Assembly: GCF_019703515.2 (NCBI RefSeq)
Contig: NC_059372.1
Span: 27,995,431-28,059,430 of the forward strand
Source of the DNA: Myxocyprinus asiaticus
Lineage: Eukaryota; Chordata; Actinopteri; Cypriniformes; Catostomidae
Direction of reading: 5' to 3'
DNA length: 64,000 bases
The position numbers and the translations under genes were made by a program. This document shows, piece after piece, positions 11,101-23,100 of the stretch (position 1 is its first letter; every line of letters starts with the position of its first letter). The notes beneath the pieces were generated by a model. The model was not told the DNA's origin, did no database searches, and saw only the letters and a program-made list of their open reading frames with translations.

Positions 11101-14100
11101 GACCACAGAACCAGCTCTTCTCTTTTTTATGTTGCTTTAATCTTGTTGATAGCTTTGGCCAACTGTAGGGCTGGGCGGCATGATGATATAAATATGATAT
11201 GTGTCAACTGGTAGCGATTCTGGCTGCTATACTGTTTATACCGTGATGTATCAGCTGCGTAATTTTAAAAATCAGAAACTAAGCATAAAACTGTGGCATT
11301 TTCTACAAAATAAGTGATTTGAGTATACAGTATATTACTTGGAGGGATTTAGTTTTGATGTGTCACAACTCTCCACTTTCTTTTCCTTTTTTTTTCTGGT
11401 TGCCAACTTCAGAGGTGGGTAGTAACACACTACATTTACTCTGTTACATTTACTTGAGTAACTTTTTTGAAAACATTTACTTTTATGAGTCTATTTAATG
11501 GTGGGTTCTTTTCACTGTTACTCAAGTAATTTTGTAATGAATTTTTTTTACTTTTACTTCGTTACAATGGGCGACATTCCTTTTGTTACATTACTGGTTT
11601 TCATTTAATTTTAAGTGTTAATAAATGCGTAATTTATTGAGAGATTTTTAAATGGGACTTTACAACTGCGCTCTTGTCACGAGTCGAGCTCATCACTCCT
11701 ACAGCAAGTGCTCAGAACAAACACTTTCTTTCGTTACGCAATGCCTTCATTTAACACCAAGACAAGTGGATATTTCAAGATTTAAATTGCAGTGCAGTAA
11801 ATGTTGGTAATAATGAAAATGTGGACTTGTCTGTGTCATGGTCTTTTTAGGGCAATTCTGTAACTATGGGCTCTTATGAACTCAGTTTATAAGTATACAT
11901 TTTATATCAGTGCTGCAATATATCAGTTCCTACTGTATAAATCCATGAAAACATCCGCGTTAAGTGTAAATGTCTTTTGCTCTGCCGATTGTGTGTTTGA
12001 CTTCTGGAGAGTGAGATGACAGTATCTAATGCACGTGCACAGCATTCATGCATTTGACAGATGTGGCGCATTTTTCTCATGGACAACAGAAAACAAGCTC
12101 TGACCCAGACGATTTCAAACGCAGAGATAAGTGAAGTCAACCTTTATTTATAGAGAAAATGTAAAAACAACAGAAGTTGACCCAAAGTGCTTTGCAGAGT
12201 GATATAAAAACAGATTGATTTAAAGTTAAATATAAAACATAATAAAATACATAAATGCATGATGTTTAAATACAACATCATGCATTTATGCATTTCAAAC
12301 TATTCAATGATCTATTCAAAAGCTACACAATAATTTATTTTTTTAAAGAAGATTTAAAAATGGCTAGAGATGAAGCTGACCTCACATGGAAAGGGAGACA
12401 ATTCCATAGATTAGGACCAATCACAGAAAACCCTGTGGGACACCACACTGTAACTGAGCTGAAGTAGAAGAAAAATGACCTAAATTTACAGAGAACGTCC
12501 TTTCTTTTAGATAGGAGGAAAACCACTGGAGGGCCTTACCCTGGATGCCAACCATACATTCTAGACGAATAAGAAGAATTTTATGGTCGATAGTGTCGAA
12601 TGCAGCACTGAGATCTAATAAAACTAAGATGACAGTTGAACCTGAATCCATGGAGAGAGAAATATCACTAGTGACCTTCAACCATGCAGATTCAGTGCTG
12701 TGCAAGTGTCTGAAATCAGACTGAAATGTATCTAAAATTTTAAATGTATTTAGATAGGAGTAGAGCTGCGAGTAAACAACTCTCTCCAAAATATTTGAAA
12801 TAAAAGGCAGTTTGGAGATTGGTCTGTAATTGTTGTGTATTGCTAGATCCAAAAAAAAAATTTTATTTAACAAAGGATGTAGAATTGAATGTGTAAAACT
12901 ACTTGGAACAACTCCACTTGCTAAAGAGCTGTTAATTTTAGCTGTCACACTGGAACTGATAGTCATGAAAACTTCTTTAAGAAGGCGTGGAGAAAGAATA
13001 TCCAGCTTGTAACTGGAACACTTCATCTTGGAGACTACATCTGCTAACTGTGCTGACGAAACTGGTTCAAAGTGAGTCAGGGAGCTGGACAGGGAAGGAA
13101 TTAGTGGTTGATCAAAATTGTGAAGGAACAATCACACCTTTAATCTGCTCAATTTTGTGAGTAAAGAAGTTTACAAAAATGTCACCGGTCTCTTGGGTGG
13201 CATCCAGAAAAGCATTTCTAGTTGGGTTTAAAACAGAATCAATTGTTTTGAACAATATTTTTGGTCGATTTGCGTTATCAGATATTAATGTAGAGAAAAA
13301 CGTAGCTTTCGTTTCCTTTACAGCTCTCTGATAGTTAGTTAAACACTCCTTTAAAATGTCATAAGAGACCTGAAGCTCTTGGTCTCTTTTCCAATTGCGC
13401 TTAGCTTTTCTGCACTCTTGTCTGAGAGCGCGGGTGACATCATTTAACCAAGGCTGTGAAACACCCTTAATTCTCCTTGGCTTGAGTGGAGCAACATTAT
13501 CAAGTGTAAAAGTACAAGATTTATTAAAAGCTTCAACCAATGATTCAGTTTTGAGTCCAGCTAAGACATCATCTGTGAAATGCGTTAGATAAAATTCTGA
13601 AAAAAGATTGGCAGTAGACAAGTGAATGGACCGGGAGTGACATAAGGGCTGAGAAAAAGTAGGGAGGGGACAAGTAGATACAGCCAGAAACATTATTGAT
13701 TAATGGTCAGAAATGCCTATATCTAAGACCTCTAAGTTGGATACAGAAAGACCATAAGATAACACAAGCTCTAATGTATGACCCATATTGTGAGTAGGAC
13801 CAGTGACATGTCGTACAAAATGTAAAGACTCAGTGAGGGAGATAAATTCATTTACCAGAGGTTTTGATGGACAGATATTAAAATCCCCTAGAATCAGGAG
13901 TCTGTCACCACGAGACACCAGTCCAGAGAGAAATTCCGAAAATTGTTGGATGAATTCCTTATTAATTCTGGGAGGTCTGTACACAAGTGCACAGAAAGCA
14001 GGATCCAAGATGTCAGTCTTTAATTCTAGGACCTCAAAACTGGAATACATATCCATAGGTAGTGTTCTGCATTTAAAAGAGTTTCTAAAAACATTGGCAA

Positions 14101-17100
14101 TGCCACCTCCTCGCCTGAAGTCCGTGGGGAATTTAAGAAGTCGCAGTGTGGCAGTGTTAGATCCCCCAGGGCTATTTGTTCGCCAGGATTCAGCCAGGTC
14201 TCAGTGATGAATAAAAAGTCCAATGATCGTGTTATAAAAAAGTCATTCAAAATAAAATACTTGCTCACTTTCACCAGTCGGAGGGCGACAGTGTGAAGAC
14301 CATATGGCCGGTATGTGGTAGCTGTCAGGGGAATCAGCCGGTAATCTGCAGGTATGTCGGCGTGACCCTCGATGGACATACCGGGGGCGACGCGCAATTC
14401 CAAGAGCAGCGCAATAGTTATAAACTCCATCTGACAGGTGGGCCGAGGAATTCAAACGCCATAAATCCAGAGATGAGTAGAAAAAAACCATATCGGAAGA
14501 AAGATGATTGCATGAACTTGCAAACAAGCAGGGAGCTCTCCGCTGAAACTGGCGAGGGCTAACAACAAAACTCCAACAGGCCAATTGGGCAACAGAAGGC
14601 TGAACATCCTCAGTGAATCCACCAACATGACTCGAATTCAAATTCACGCTCTCCAGCCCCACTGGACATCGACGATGGACAGGAAATCAAGCAGCCTATT
14701 TAAGACCCGTGAAAGACCATCGGTGAGTGCAGCGGTGTTAATTTCCTTTGAGGTAATCCAGTCAGACGGTGTAGCATAGATTTCAAACAAACTAAAAAGT
14801 CAGTAGTCCATAAGATTGTCCATAAAAGAAAAGTATAAAACTCAATTTCCTGAGGTCACTCATACAAAAGGCCACTAAAACAAAAGCATTGAAAAGAACC
14901 TGGAGAGCAGCGGCAGACAAACACGCCAGCATTCACTCTACCCGAGGTGTAGTTTACCCTTAGTGTACAGAACTAATTATCTAAATTCTTTCAACACTGA
15001 AAATACTGTAACTACACTGAACTAAGATCCAAATAGGACTTTAAAAAGCAACAGGACTTTTGAAATAACGACAGTAGGCATCAATAAATCATGATCTTGC
15101 TTCGTATTATTCAGCATTATATATTATTGGGCATGTGGGACATTGTTCACGTTTTTCACCATAATAATTGCTAGAAAAAAGTTTCCAAACTTCTCTACTA
15201 ATTAACAGATTTGTCCAAATCTGACAGGTGTCCTTAAAGTAATAGTTCAGCATAAATCAATGTTCTGTCATCATTTCTCTGCCCTCATGTTGTTCCAAAC
15301 ACCTGTGACTTTCTGTATTTTGTGGAACCCAAAAGATATTAGGCAGAATGTTAGGGACTGACAGTCTCAGTCACTATTCCCTTTTAAAATATGGAGGGAA
15401 AAAAACGTGCAGTGAAAGTAAATGGAGACTAATGCTGACATTCTGTCTAACGTCTCCTTAATTGTGTTCCAAGGAAGAAAGTCATATGGTTTGAAACAAC
15501 ATAAGGATGTATGATGACAATTTCCATTAATAATAGTAATAATAAGAATGATTATTATTAGTAGTGTTATTATTGTGTAATACATGTTAAATGTGTATTA
15601 TGTAATGGAATATTGGGGTGTAAACGTCCATTATGTTTTATGTGGACGTAACTAGTTATTCATTACTTGAGTATTCTTTTAATTGGATACTTTCTTACTC
15701 TTACTTGAGTAATTTTTAACATTACTACTTTTACTTCCGTTTGAGTAATCTTTTTTAATTTATTTTTTTTTTTAAAGTAATTGTACTTTTACTTGAGTAA
15801 AGATTTTGTCTACTCTACCCACCTCTGGCCAACCTGACACATAGAATTCAGTGATGTGTGATCACATAATCATGCTTTTTTTTGAGTGTATTATATGGTG
15901 TTATAAGTTGTTTTCTCACTGATGCATTAAAAATCGTACCTTTAGGCTCCAGTTTTTTTTATGCATTAAATATCGTAATGTTTGTTAATGGTTGGCCTAA
16001 TAAGTTATTTTAAAGTGATATCTATGGTACAGAAGAAATATGTCGTTTTTTTCTTAACTATTGACAAAACCAGTTTTTACTTGATTCAGTATGCATTTGT
16101 GACATGTAACAGGTTGATAAATACACATCTTTACACTTTTAACACACCTCTTAAGCCTGTGAAGGGTCACCCATAAGACATGCAATATGTGCCTTTACTG
16201 CTTAAATTATTGGTCCACGTACAGTAAATAATATGACATTCAATATTCAAACTCATTAACGGACGATTTAAATTGTCCAAGTTATTTACTGCGCTCAGTA
16301 AGCACTGTGGTGGCGAGACTGCCCATTCATCCCGTTAGATCTTCAATGGTGGTCTTGTTCATGTAAGATCATCGTTAGATCATATTTGGCCTCAGCGGTT
16401 GCACTTTGGAAATTAAAAACCATTTGCTATCGGAGTTGGTGCGATATGTGAAAATTGTAAATCATCCAATAGCAGCTGGGGGGGCAAGTGGGTCTTATTA
16501 GAGCAGACGCGATAATAATGATGGCGATTTGTGAAATATACCATTCATGCCATATTCTTTGTTGGCTACACCTCCAAAACAAGCTTGGAACAGTTAAGCT
16601 GAATTATTTTATTGCTATTTTATACAAATCAAAGTCACACTCTCCTACTTATTAACATGACAAAACTAAACTGTTATCAAATTTTTATTAAATTGTACAC
16701 AGATTTCGAGCAATGAGACAAACTCTTCCATTACAATGACTGAAGCTGTCATTGACTGCAGGTTTATATAGTCCTGCAGTTCAGTGCGAGCTCACTGAAG
16801 CTCCAAACAGAGTTCTGCACAAAGCTTTCTAATCAGCATAATAAATCAGTTATTTACACTGCATCTATGCCGAGTGTCAGGTGATGTTTCTTCATTATTA
16901 ATTTTCGTGTGCCACCGCAAGTATAGCAAGCAGGGGCAGCAGACTGTTTAAAACTTGCGCATTAGGATTAGTTGTTATTACTAATAGGACGGAGGACTAA
17001 TTTAAGCATCTCTGATTGGCCATTGCCATGTCATTGCTCAACGGACATGTCTGTGATTGTTTAGAACCACTGCAAAAATGTGTTGTAAATAGAAGCCATT

Positions 17101-20100
17101 GACGCGACAGGAGCAGACTTAAATTAAAGGCTGTAACTGTCAGTTTTCACAATTACATAATCGTTGCATCCGTAATCGTAATTGCGAATAGTTTGATTAA
17201 TTGTGCAACCCTAGGATATACCATTACTATGATACGATTTTGGTCATACCTTCCAACCCCTAGCCTGCTGTGTGCTCTCTGAGTGTGGGGAAGAAAATGT
17301 CTGAGGGAGATCAAGTATAATCTAACATTTCTCATTTCTGTATGATTCCACAGTGCCCCCGGTCATTGTAAAGGAGTGGTGTGCCAGTAAAGCTAAATCT
17401 GCCCTGACCCCTGAGCTTGTTCCAGCTTTGTGTTTTCGCGAGTGGACGTGTCCCAACCTGAGGCGTTTGTGGCTGGGTAGAGCTTCCGAGGACCGCAGCC
17501 GCCGCACTCGAGCCTTTCTGGCCTGCATGCGTTCTGACTGCCCTGCCCTGCTCAACCCTGCCTGTGTGCCATCTCACCTGCTGCTCATGTGCTGCATACT
17601 CAGGTAGCCACACCCCTTTGAGTGTTGAGAAAATGGTAGACATTGTATACTCTTTTCTCATTCACATTGGAATGGCTCTTAGTCCATTTTGGATACTTTA
17701 ATCTCAGGTGTTTCCCAAAGGATTTTGTGATACTGTGGTGGGTGGATCTCGGACCCTCTAGGGTGGTCCGGGGGCATGCTCCCCCTATAATAACATTTTT
17801 TACATTTTAAAGTTAAACGCATCAATCTGGTGCACGTTGAGAGCAAAATTAAGAGGCTAGATCTTTGAAGAACGATGTGCTCTTGTAAACAATTTTGTGC
17901 TCTAGTAGTAATTTAATCATGAACACATTGGTTGTATAGATATGAATGGTGATGACATGGCAAAAAAGTTTTTTTTGCAGTTTAATGCAGTTTACAAATG
18001 GTCAAAACACAAAATCAACTAGAGCATACATTTGAGCCATCAAAGAAATGAAGCAAATGTGGTTACCTGTGTTGAACTGGTTTATTTTTTAGAAAAAAAA
18101 AATAGACTGGATGAGGAAGGCACATCGTCGTTTCCCTGTTCAACTTTGTAATAGAAAATGTTTAGTTTTCAGCCAAAAATAGAGCTAATGTTAGCTAGCT
18201 AGCTATAACGTTACATATCAAACCACAACGTTAGAGATCTTTTATGTTATTATGAGAAGTGTAAAAATATTTTCAGTTCATTATGAAACTGTGGGCCACC
18301 ACAGTCTAGGTAATTAATGGGAAGCACTGATCTCAGTTGCTCTGGATGTATTGAACGGTGAGTATTGTGTGTATATATCATTATATACAGGTATATGATG
18401 CAGTGGCCGGGAGGCCGCATTCTTCAGCGCCATGAGCTTGATGCCTTTTTGGCTCAAGCTGTGTCCAACCAGCTCTATGAGCCTGACCAACTGCAGGAAC
18501 TCAAGGTAAGTCATGTGTCTCATTAATTCTGCATTATGGCACACTGACCACCCCCCATGAATTTACAGTAGGACGAATTCCTTAGGCACACTTTAATTTT
18601 TATGAATGTGAAAAGATCCACCAAATATATACTTTAATACTGTGATATTAACTAGTAAGAGTTAAATAGTAAATTATTGATATAATTGAATAATTAGTTT
18701 TGTAAATGTCATTTTCTTCAGAGGACAATTCAAAATCTATGTTTTTGTGGTTTTTAATTTAGTCCCCTAAGGTGTTTGCCATTCCCAGTCTTCTGATGTA
18801 TGAGCCGTATTGCTCCTCAGTAAATTGTGGAAATAATCCTTTAATGTCAATATGAAATCAAAATTTCCTTTTTTACTTTCGTAATCCACATTCCTTGTCT
18901 AATTGTGAATGTGCATGCTATTCCAAAGGAAAAAACATTGATAGTCTTCATGTTTCAAAGTGTAACGACATTCTCAGCCTCTGAAACATCTTATTTCTTT
19001 AGCTGACGTCACTATGCCCTCTTATTTTTCCAACCCCTCCCCTTCAGCCACCTTTTAAATAGAGACAGATTTTCACCAATCAATTCCTGATGGATAAAGT
19101 CCAAACGTACAGTTTTTCTTGTTGAATTTTCAGTTCACTTTGAAATGACATTACAGAAGCAAAATGCATTGTAAACATGTTGACTCTTATATGCTGTGAA
19201 TTACATACTTTATATAGGAAAATATTGTTTGGTTAAATCTTGATTATGATTCAGTATTTTCTTGTGAAGTAAAATTGCTTAAATCACACAAACAAAGAGC
19301 AGAGAGATAGATAGCATCAATTTGAAACTAAAGCACATTTGCATATGTGTTTGCATGTTCTTACGCCGATCAGCCACAACATTAAAACCACCTGCCTAAT
19401 ATTGTGTAGGTCCCCCTCGTGCTGCCAAAACAGCATCAACCCGCTATTCTGAGATGATATTCTTCTCACCACAATTGTACAGAACGGTTATCTGAGTTAC
19501 CGTAGACTTTGTCAGTTCGAACCAGTCTGGCCATTCTACGTTGACCTCTCTAATCAACAAGGCATTTCCATCCACAGAACTGCCGCTCACTGGACTCCAT
19601 TCGGAGTAAATTCTAGAGACTGTTGTGTGTGAAAATCCCAGGAGATTAGCAGTTACAGAAATACTCATACCAGACCATCTGGCACCAACAATCATGCCAC
19701 GGTCCAAATCACTAATCACATTTTTCCCCATTCTGATGGTTGATTTGAACATTAACTGAAGCTCCTGACCCGCATCTGCTTGATTGTATACACTGCTTTT
19801 TTTTTTTTCTTTTTTTTTTTCTTGAGGCAAGACTAGGTTTTGGGGTTCTTTAATACTCATCTTCAAAAGTTTTATGTCAAATAAGTCTAGAAGTTAAAGG
19901 CAAAAAATTGTAAAACAAAGTAAAAAAATCTGTTTGGTCGTTTTGAAAGAGCTCTGAGAAATATGAAGTGACACATTTCTGTGACATTTACAAGGCTGAT
20001 ACCAATGTGCCTCTTGATCGTATTTCGCCTTTTCTCCCAATAACAGGTGGAGAAGGTGGATAACCGTGGAGTGCAGCTGGCCTCTCTCTTCATGAGTGGA

Positions 20101-23100
20101 GTGGATACTGCCCTGTTTGTGAATGATGTATGTGGACAGCCCCTGCCATGGGACCACTGCTGCCCTTGGGGCTTTTTTGATGGGAAGTTGTTCCAGATCA
20201 AACTAGCTAAAGCCACCAGAGACAGAGCATCTTTACTTGACATGTGTGAAGGCCAGGTAACAATTCATTGCCATAAGATAATTTGCTGTTGATAATGTTC
20301 TTTTGTAGAGTGTGGTTGAAGTGTAGATTTCAATGAAAATAAAGCAAATGTCTCTCACTCTGTCCTTGCAGGAGGAGCTGGTTTCTAGAGTGGAGAAGAT
20401 GCGCCAGGCCATTCTAGAAGGCATCAACCTCTCCCGACCTCCTCCCCCACCGCCACCACTGCCACCCCCTGCATACCTCCCCCCTACCATGGTGCCCCCT
20501 TTCTACCCCATGCACCCTATGTACCCTCCTCGTCCACTGGGCTCCATGCCACCTCATCCTCACCAGCACCGGCCCAGGGCCTTCCCAGGTTGGACATTGC
20601 TCTCAGTTAGTTTTTGCACAGTGTGCTTGGTCAAGAAATGCACAACTGACCAGCTTGCTAATTTTTAAAAATGTTTGATCTCCCTGATTTCACATGGTTA
20701 TTTTCTTTTAGGAATCCAGTCTATACCTCCCCAGGGTGGCAAGCTGGAAATAGCAGGCATGGTAGTTGGTCAGTGGGCTGGGAACAAACCAGTTCGAGGC
20801 AGAGGGGGTTTCAACATGCAGGTGGTGTCAGTAGGAGGGAAAGGGTGAGTCCATTCTGTGTCATTACATAGCAGCCATTTGGATTACTGTTTCTTTACTC
20901 TCATGCACATTTTACAGTCCTTATCTATGAATGTTGATAATGTGCCACATTGGATTGTTTTTATTTGACGGTTGCAACATTTGTTATTATGTTTGCATAT
21001 ATCGGCACTTTTTTAATTATATCAGCCACATTAGTCAGGCATTAGAAGCAGAGTATCAGGCCTTACTTTCAATTCAAACTGTACTCCTTTTCTGTGTGTG
21101 TATGTATGTTCTCGTGATTTATAATATCAGCAGCAGTCATATTGGTTATTGCCCTTTACAAAAAAATTATCGGCTCTCAGTATTGGCTGAAATATCAGTG
21201 CATCCGTAACGCACTCATATCTAATTATTTTTCAGCATCCTATCTTTTTCTACTATTTTTGTACTGTTGTTCTTTTTCCCAGAAGGGGTAAAGAAGTGAT
21301 TTTGAAAGGAAGGGGAGGGAAGAAAGTGACCACCAATAGAACACAGGTAAATCCAACTCATAACTTTCTTTTTTTTTATTTTTCCCCTTTTTTCTCCCAA
21401 TTTGTAATGCCCAATTCCCAATGTGCTTTTTAAGTCTTTGTGGTCACGTAGTGATTCGCCTCAGTCCGGGTGGCGGAGGATGAATCCCAGTTGCCTCCGC
21501 GTCTGAGACGTCAATCCGCGCATCTTATCACGTGGCTTGTTGAGCGCATTGCCACAGAAACATAGTGCGTGTGGAGGCTTCACGCCATCCACCGCGGCAA
21601 CCACGCTCAACTCACCACGCGCCCCACCGAGAACGAACCACATTATAGCGATCACGAGGAGGTTACCCCATGTGACTCTACCCTCCCTAGCAACTGGGCC
21701 AATTTGGTTGCTGAGGAGACCTGGCTGGAGTCACTCAGCACACCCTGGATTCGAACTCATGACTCCCGGGGTGGTAGTCAGCATCAATACTCACTGAGCT
21801 GCCCAGGACCCCCAACACATAACTTTCTTAAGAAAATACACAGTATTCATCCCATCCTGTTCACATTAGGGCTGGGCGATAGGACGATATAATCAGATAT
21901 TGACGATGTCTTACAAATATCCCGATGCCGATTTCGACCCTCACTGACAGACGATGATCGACAATATTGGTAAATGACACAACCTTGGATCTGGTCACCA
22001 GATATATTAAACAGTAGCCCAGGGTGTGAAATTTGCACCCGCCAGATGCGACAAGGCTGAATCCAACTCCTTATTCACAAGCTCCTCATCCAAATGCAGG
22101 TATTTCATGAGCGGGTAAGTTTGCTGATCTATCCGCAACAGTGGTGTGTGACCTGTAAGACGTCTTGAAGTAACACATGACAAGAAATGCTGTTAAACAC
22201 AAAGACATGTGCTTGAAGAAACACGCTTTATTATATATTTAAGAACAGAGAAAAGAAATGCGGTCAATGTCCATGTCTGATGCGCTGTTTGTTCAGAGGC
22301 GTACAGCGCGAGCCTGTCTTGTGGAACACGTGCATGTAAAGAGTTATCACTCTTCCCTGTTTGCAAGAAATATGTCATGTATGAGAATGTTGCAAATGAC
22401 CTAAGACCATCTCAGGAGGTACTTGAAGTTTAGTTCGCTTTATTTCAACGGAGTAGTTCGCGCTTAACATGCTTTGTGAACGCAACTCTGCAGGTTTGCT
22501 TAAATATATCTTTGTATTAATGAAATAAAGACAAAAGTGATTAAATCATATAATAATACAAGACCATGTTCACCTTGAACCTAAAATTGAGTTCTATTTT
22601 ATTTTCTTCAGGCAGCATTAACTGTATTAACGAAACGCAATACAAACACAAATTCGATAAGAACACATATTTGGCAGCATTATTTTAGGAACAAAAGGGA
22701 ATTTATTAGGTTTACACCTAATATGAAACTGTAATATGTTGAACTTTCTATAGGTAATGTTTTTTTTTTTTTTAAATATTATTATAATTATTATTAATTT
22801 CCCATCTGTTGTCGTAGACGAATACTTGCGTGATGGCAGATGAGGCCATTGGAGGGGGTAAATGTTTGGATTTCGGAAGGTGGATATATAAGATCTTTTT
22901 GATCACTTCATTATTTTAATTGCTTTTTTCGTTTAGTTTAAAGTGCTATTTGAATTTAGAAATATCTTGTTTTAAATTTTTTTTTTAAATAAATGTAAGT
23001 TTTAAAGCAAAATCGATAAAGCGAAAATATTCAGTGACCCTCAGCAGTGGGTTGACGATGTTATCGGATATTGCGATATATTTTAAGGCGATTTTCAATA

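Larger units (their letters stand above)
11410..15827. mobile_element. Inner hAT-like element (CAGAGGTGGGTAG type)
   Basis: CAGAGGTGGGTAG (11410-11422) pairs with CTACCCACCTCTG at 15827 (allowing an extra CTA step). The flanks GCCAACTT (11402-11409) and GCCAACCT (15828-15835) are an 8-bp duplication with one change. Subterminal TTTACTTGAGTAA repeats occur at both ends. It carries an L2 LINE and an Angel-like element, so its own length is only about 1.3 kb. Confidence 0.82.
11166..17262. mobile_element. Outer hAT element, interrupted (fam120c intron 9)
   Basis: Left end TAGGGCTGGGCGGCATGA (11166) and right end (inverse) TAGGGGTTGGAAGGTATGA (17262) are flanked by GCCAACTG (11158-11165) and GCCTGCTG (17263-17270), six of eight bases equal. 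The span is 6.1 kb because younger elements inserted into it. Own sequence is about 11166-11409 plus part of 15828-17262. The rest of 15828-17115 shows nothing I recognise. Confidence 0.65.
10846..20256 (+). other. fam120c: fam120c exons 9-12: conserved central domain
   Basis: Exons 10846-11017, 17354-17603, 18391-18505 and 20047-20256 encode the best-conserved part of the protein. Motifs include PVCIEDECN, LLFRSARQYAYGVLFSLAET, FREWTCPNLRRLWLG, LNPACVPSHLLLMCCILRYM, WPGGRILQRHELDAFLAQAV and FMSGVDTALFVNDVCGQPLPW. No catalytic motif is recognised. The introns around exons 9 and 10 are the main transposon sinks in the gene (4.7 and 6.3 kb), yet exon sequence and splice sites are undamaged. Confidence 0.88.
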
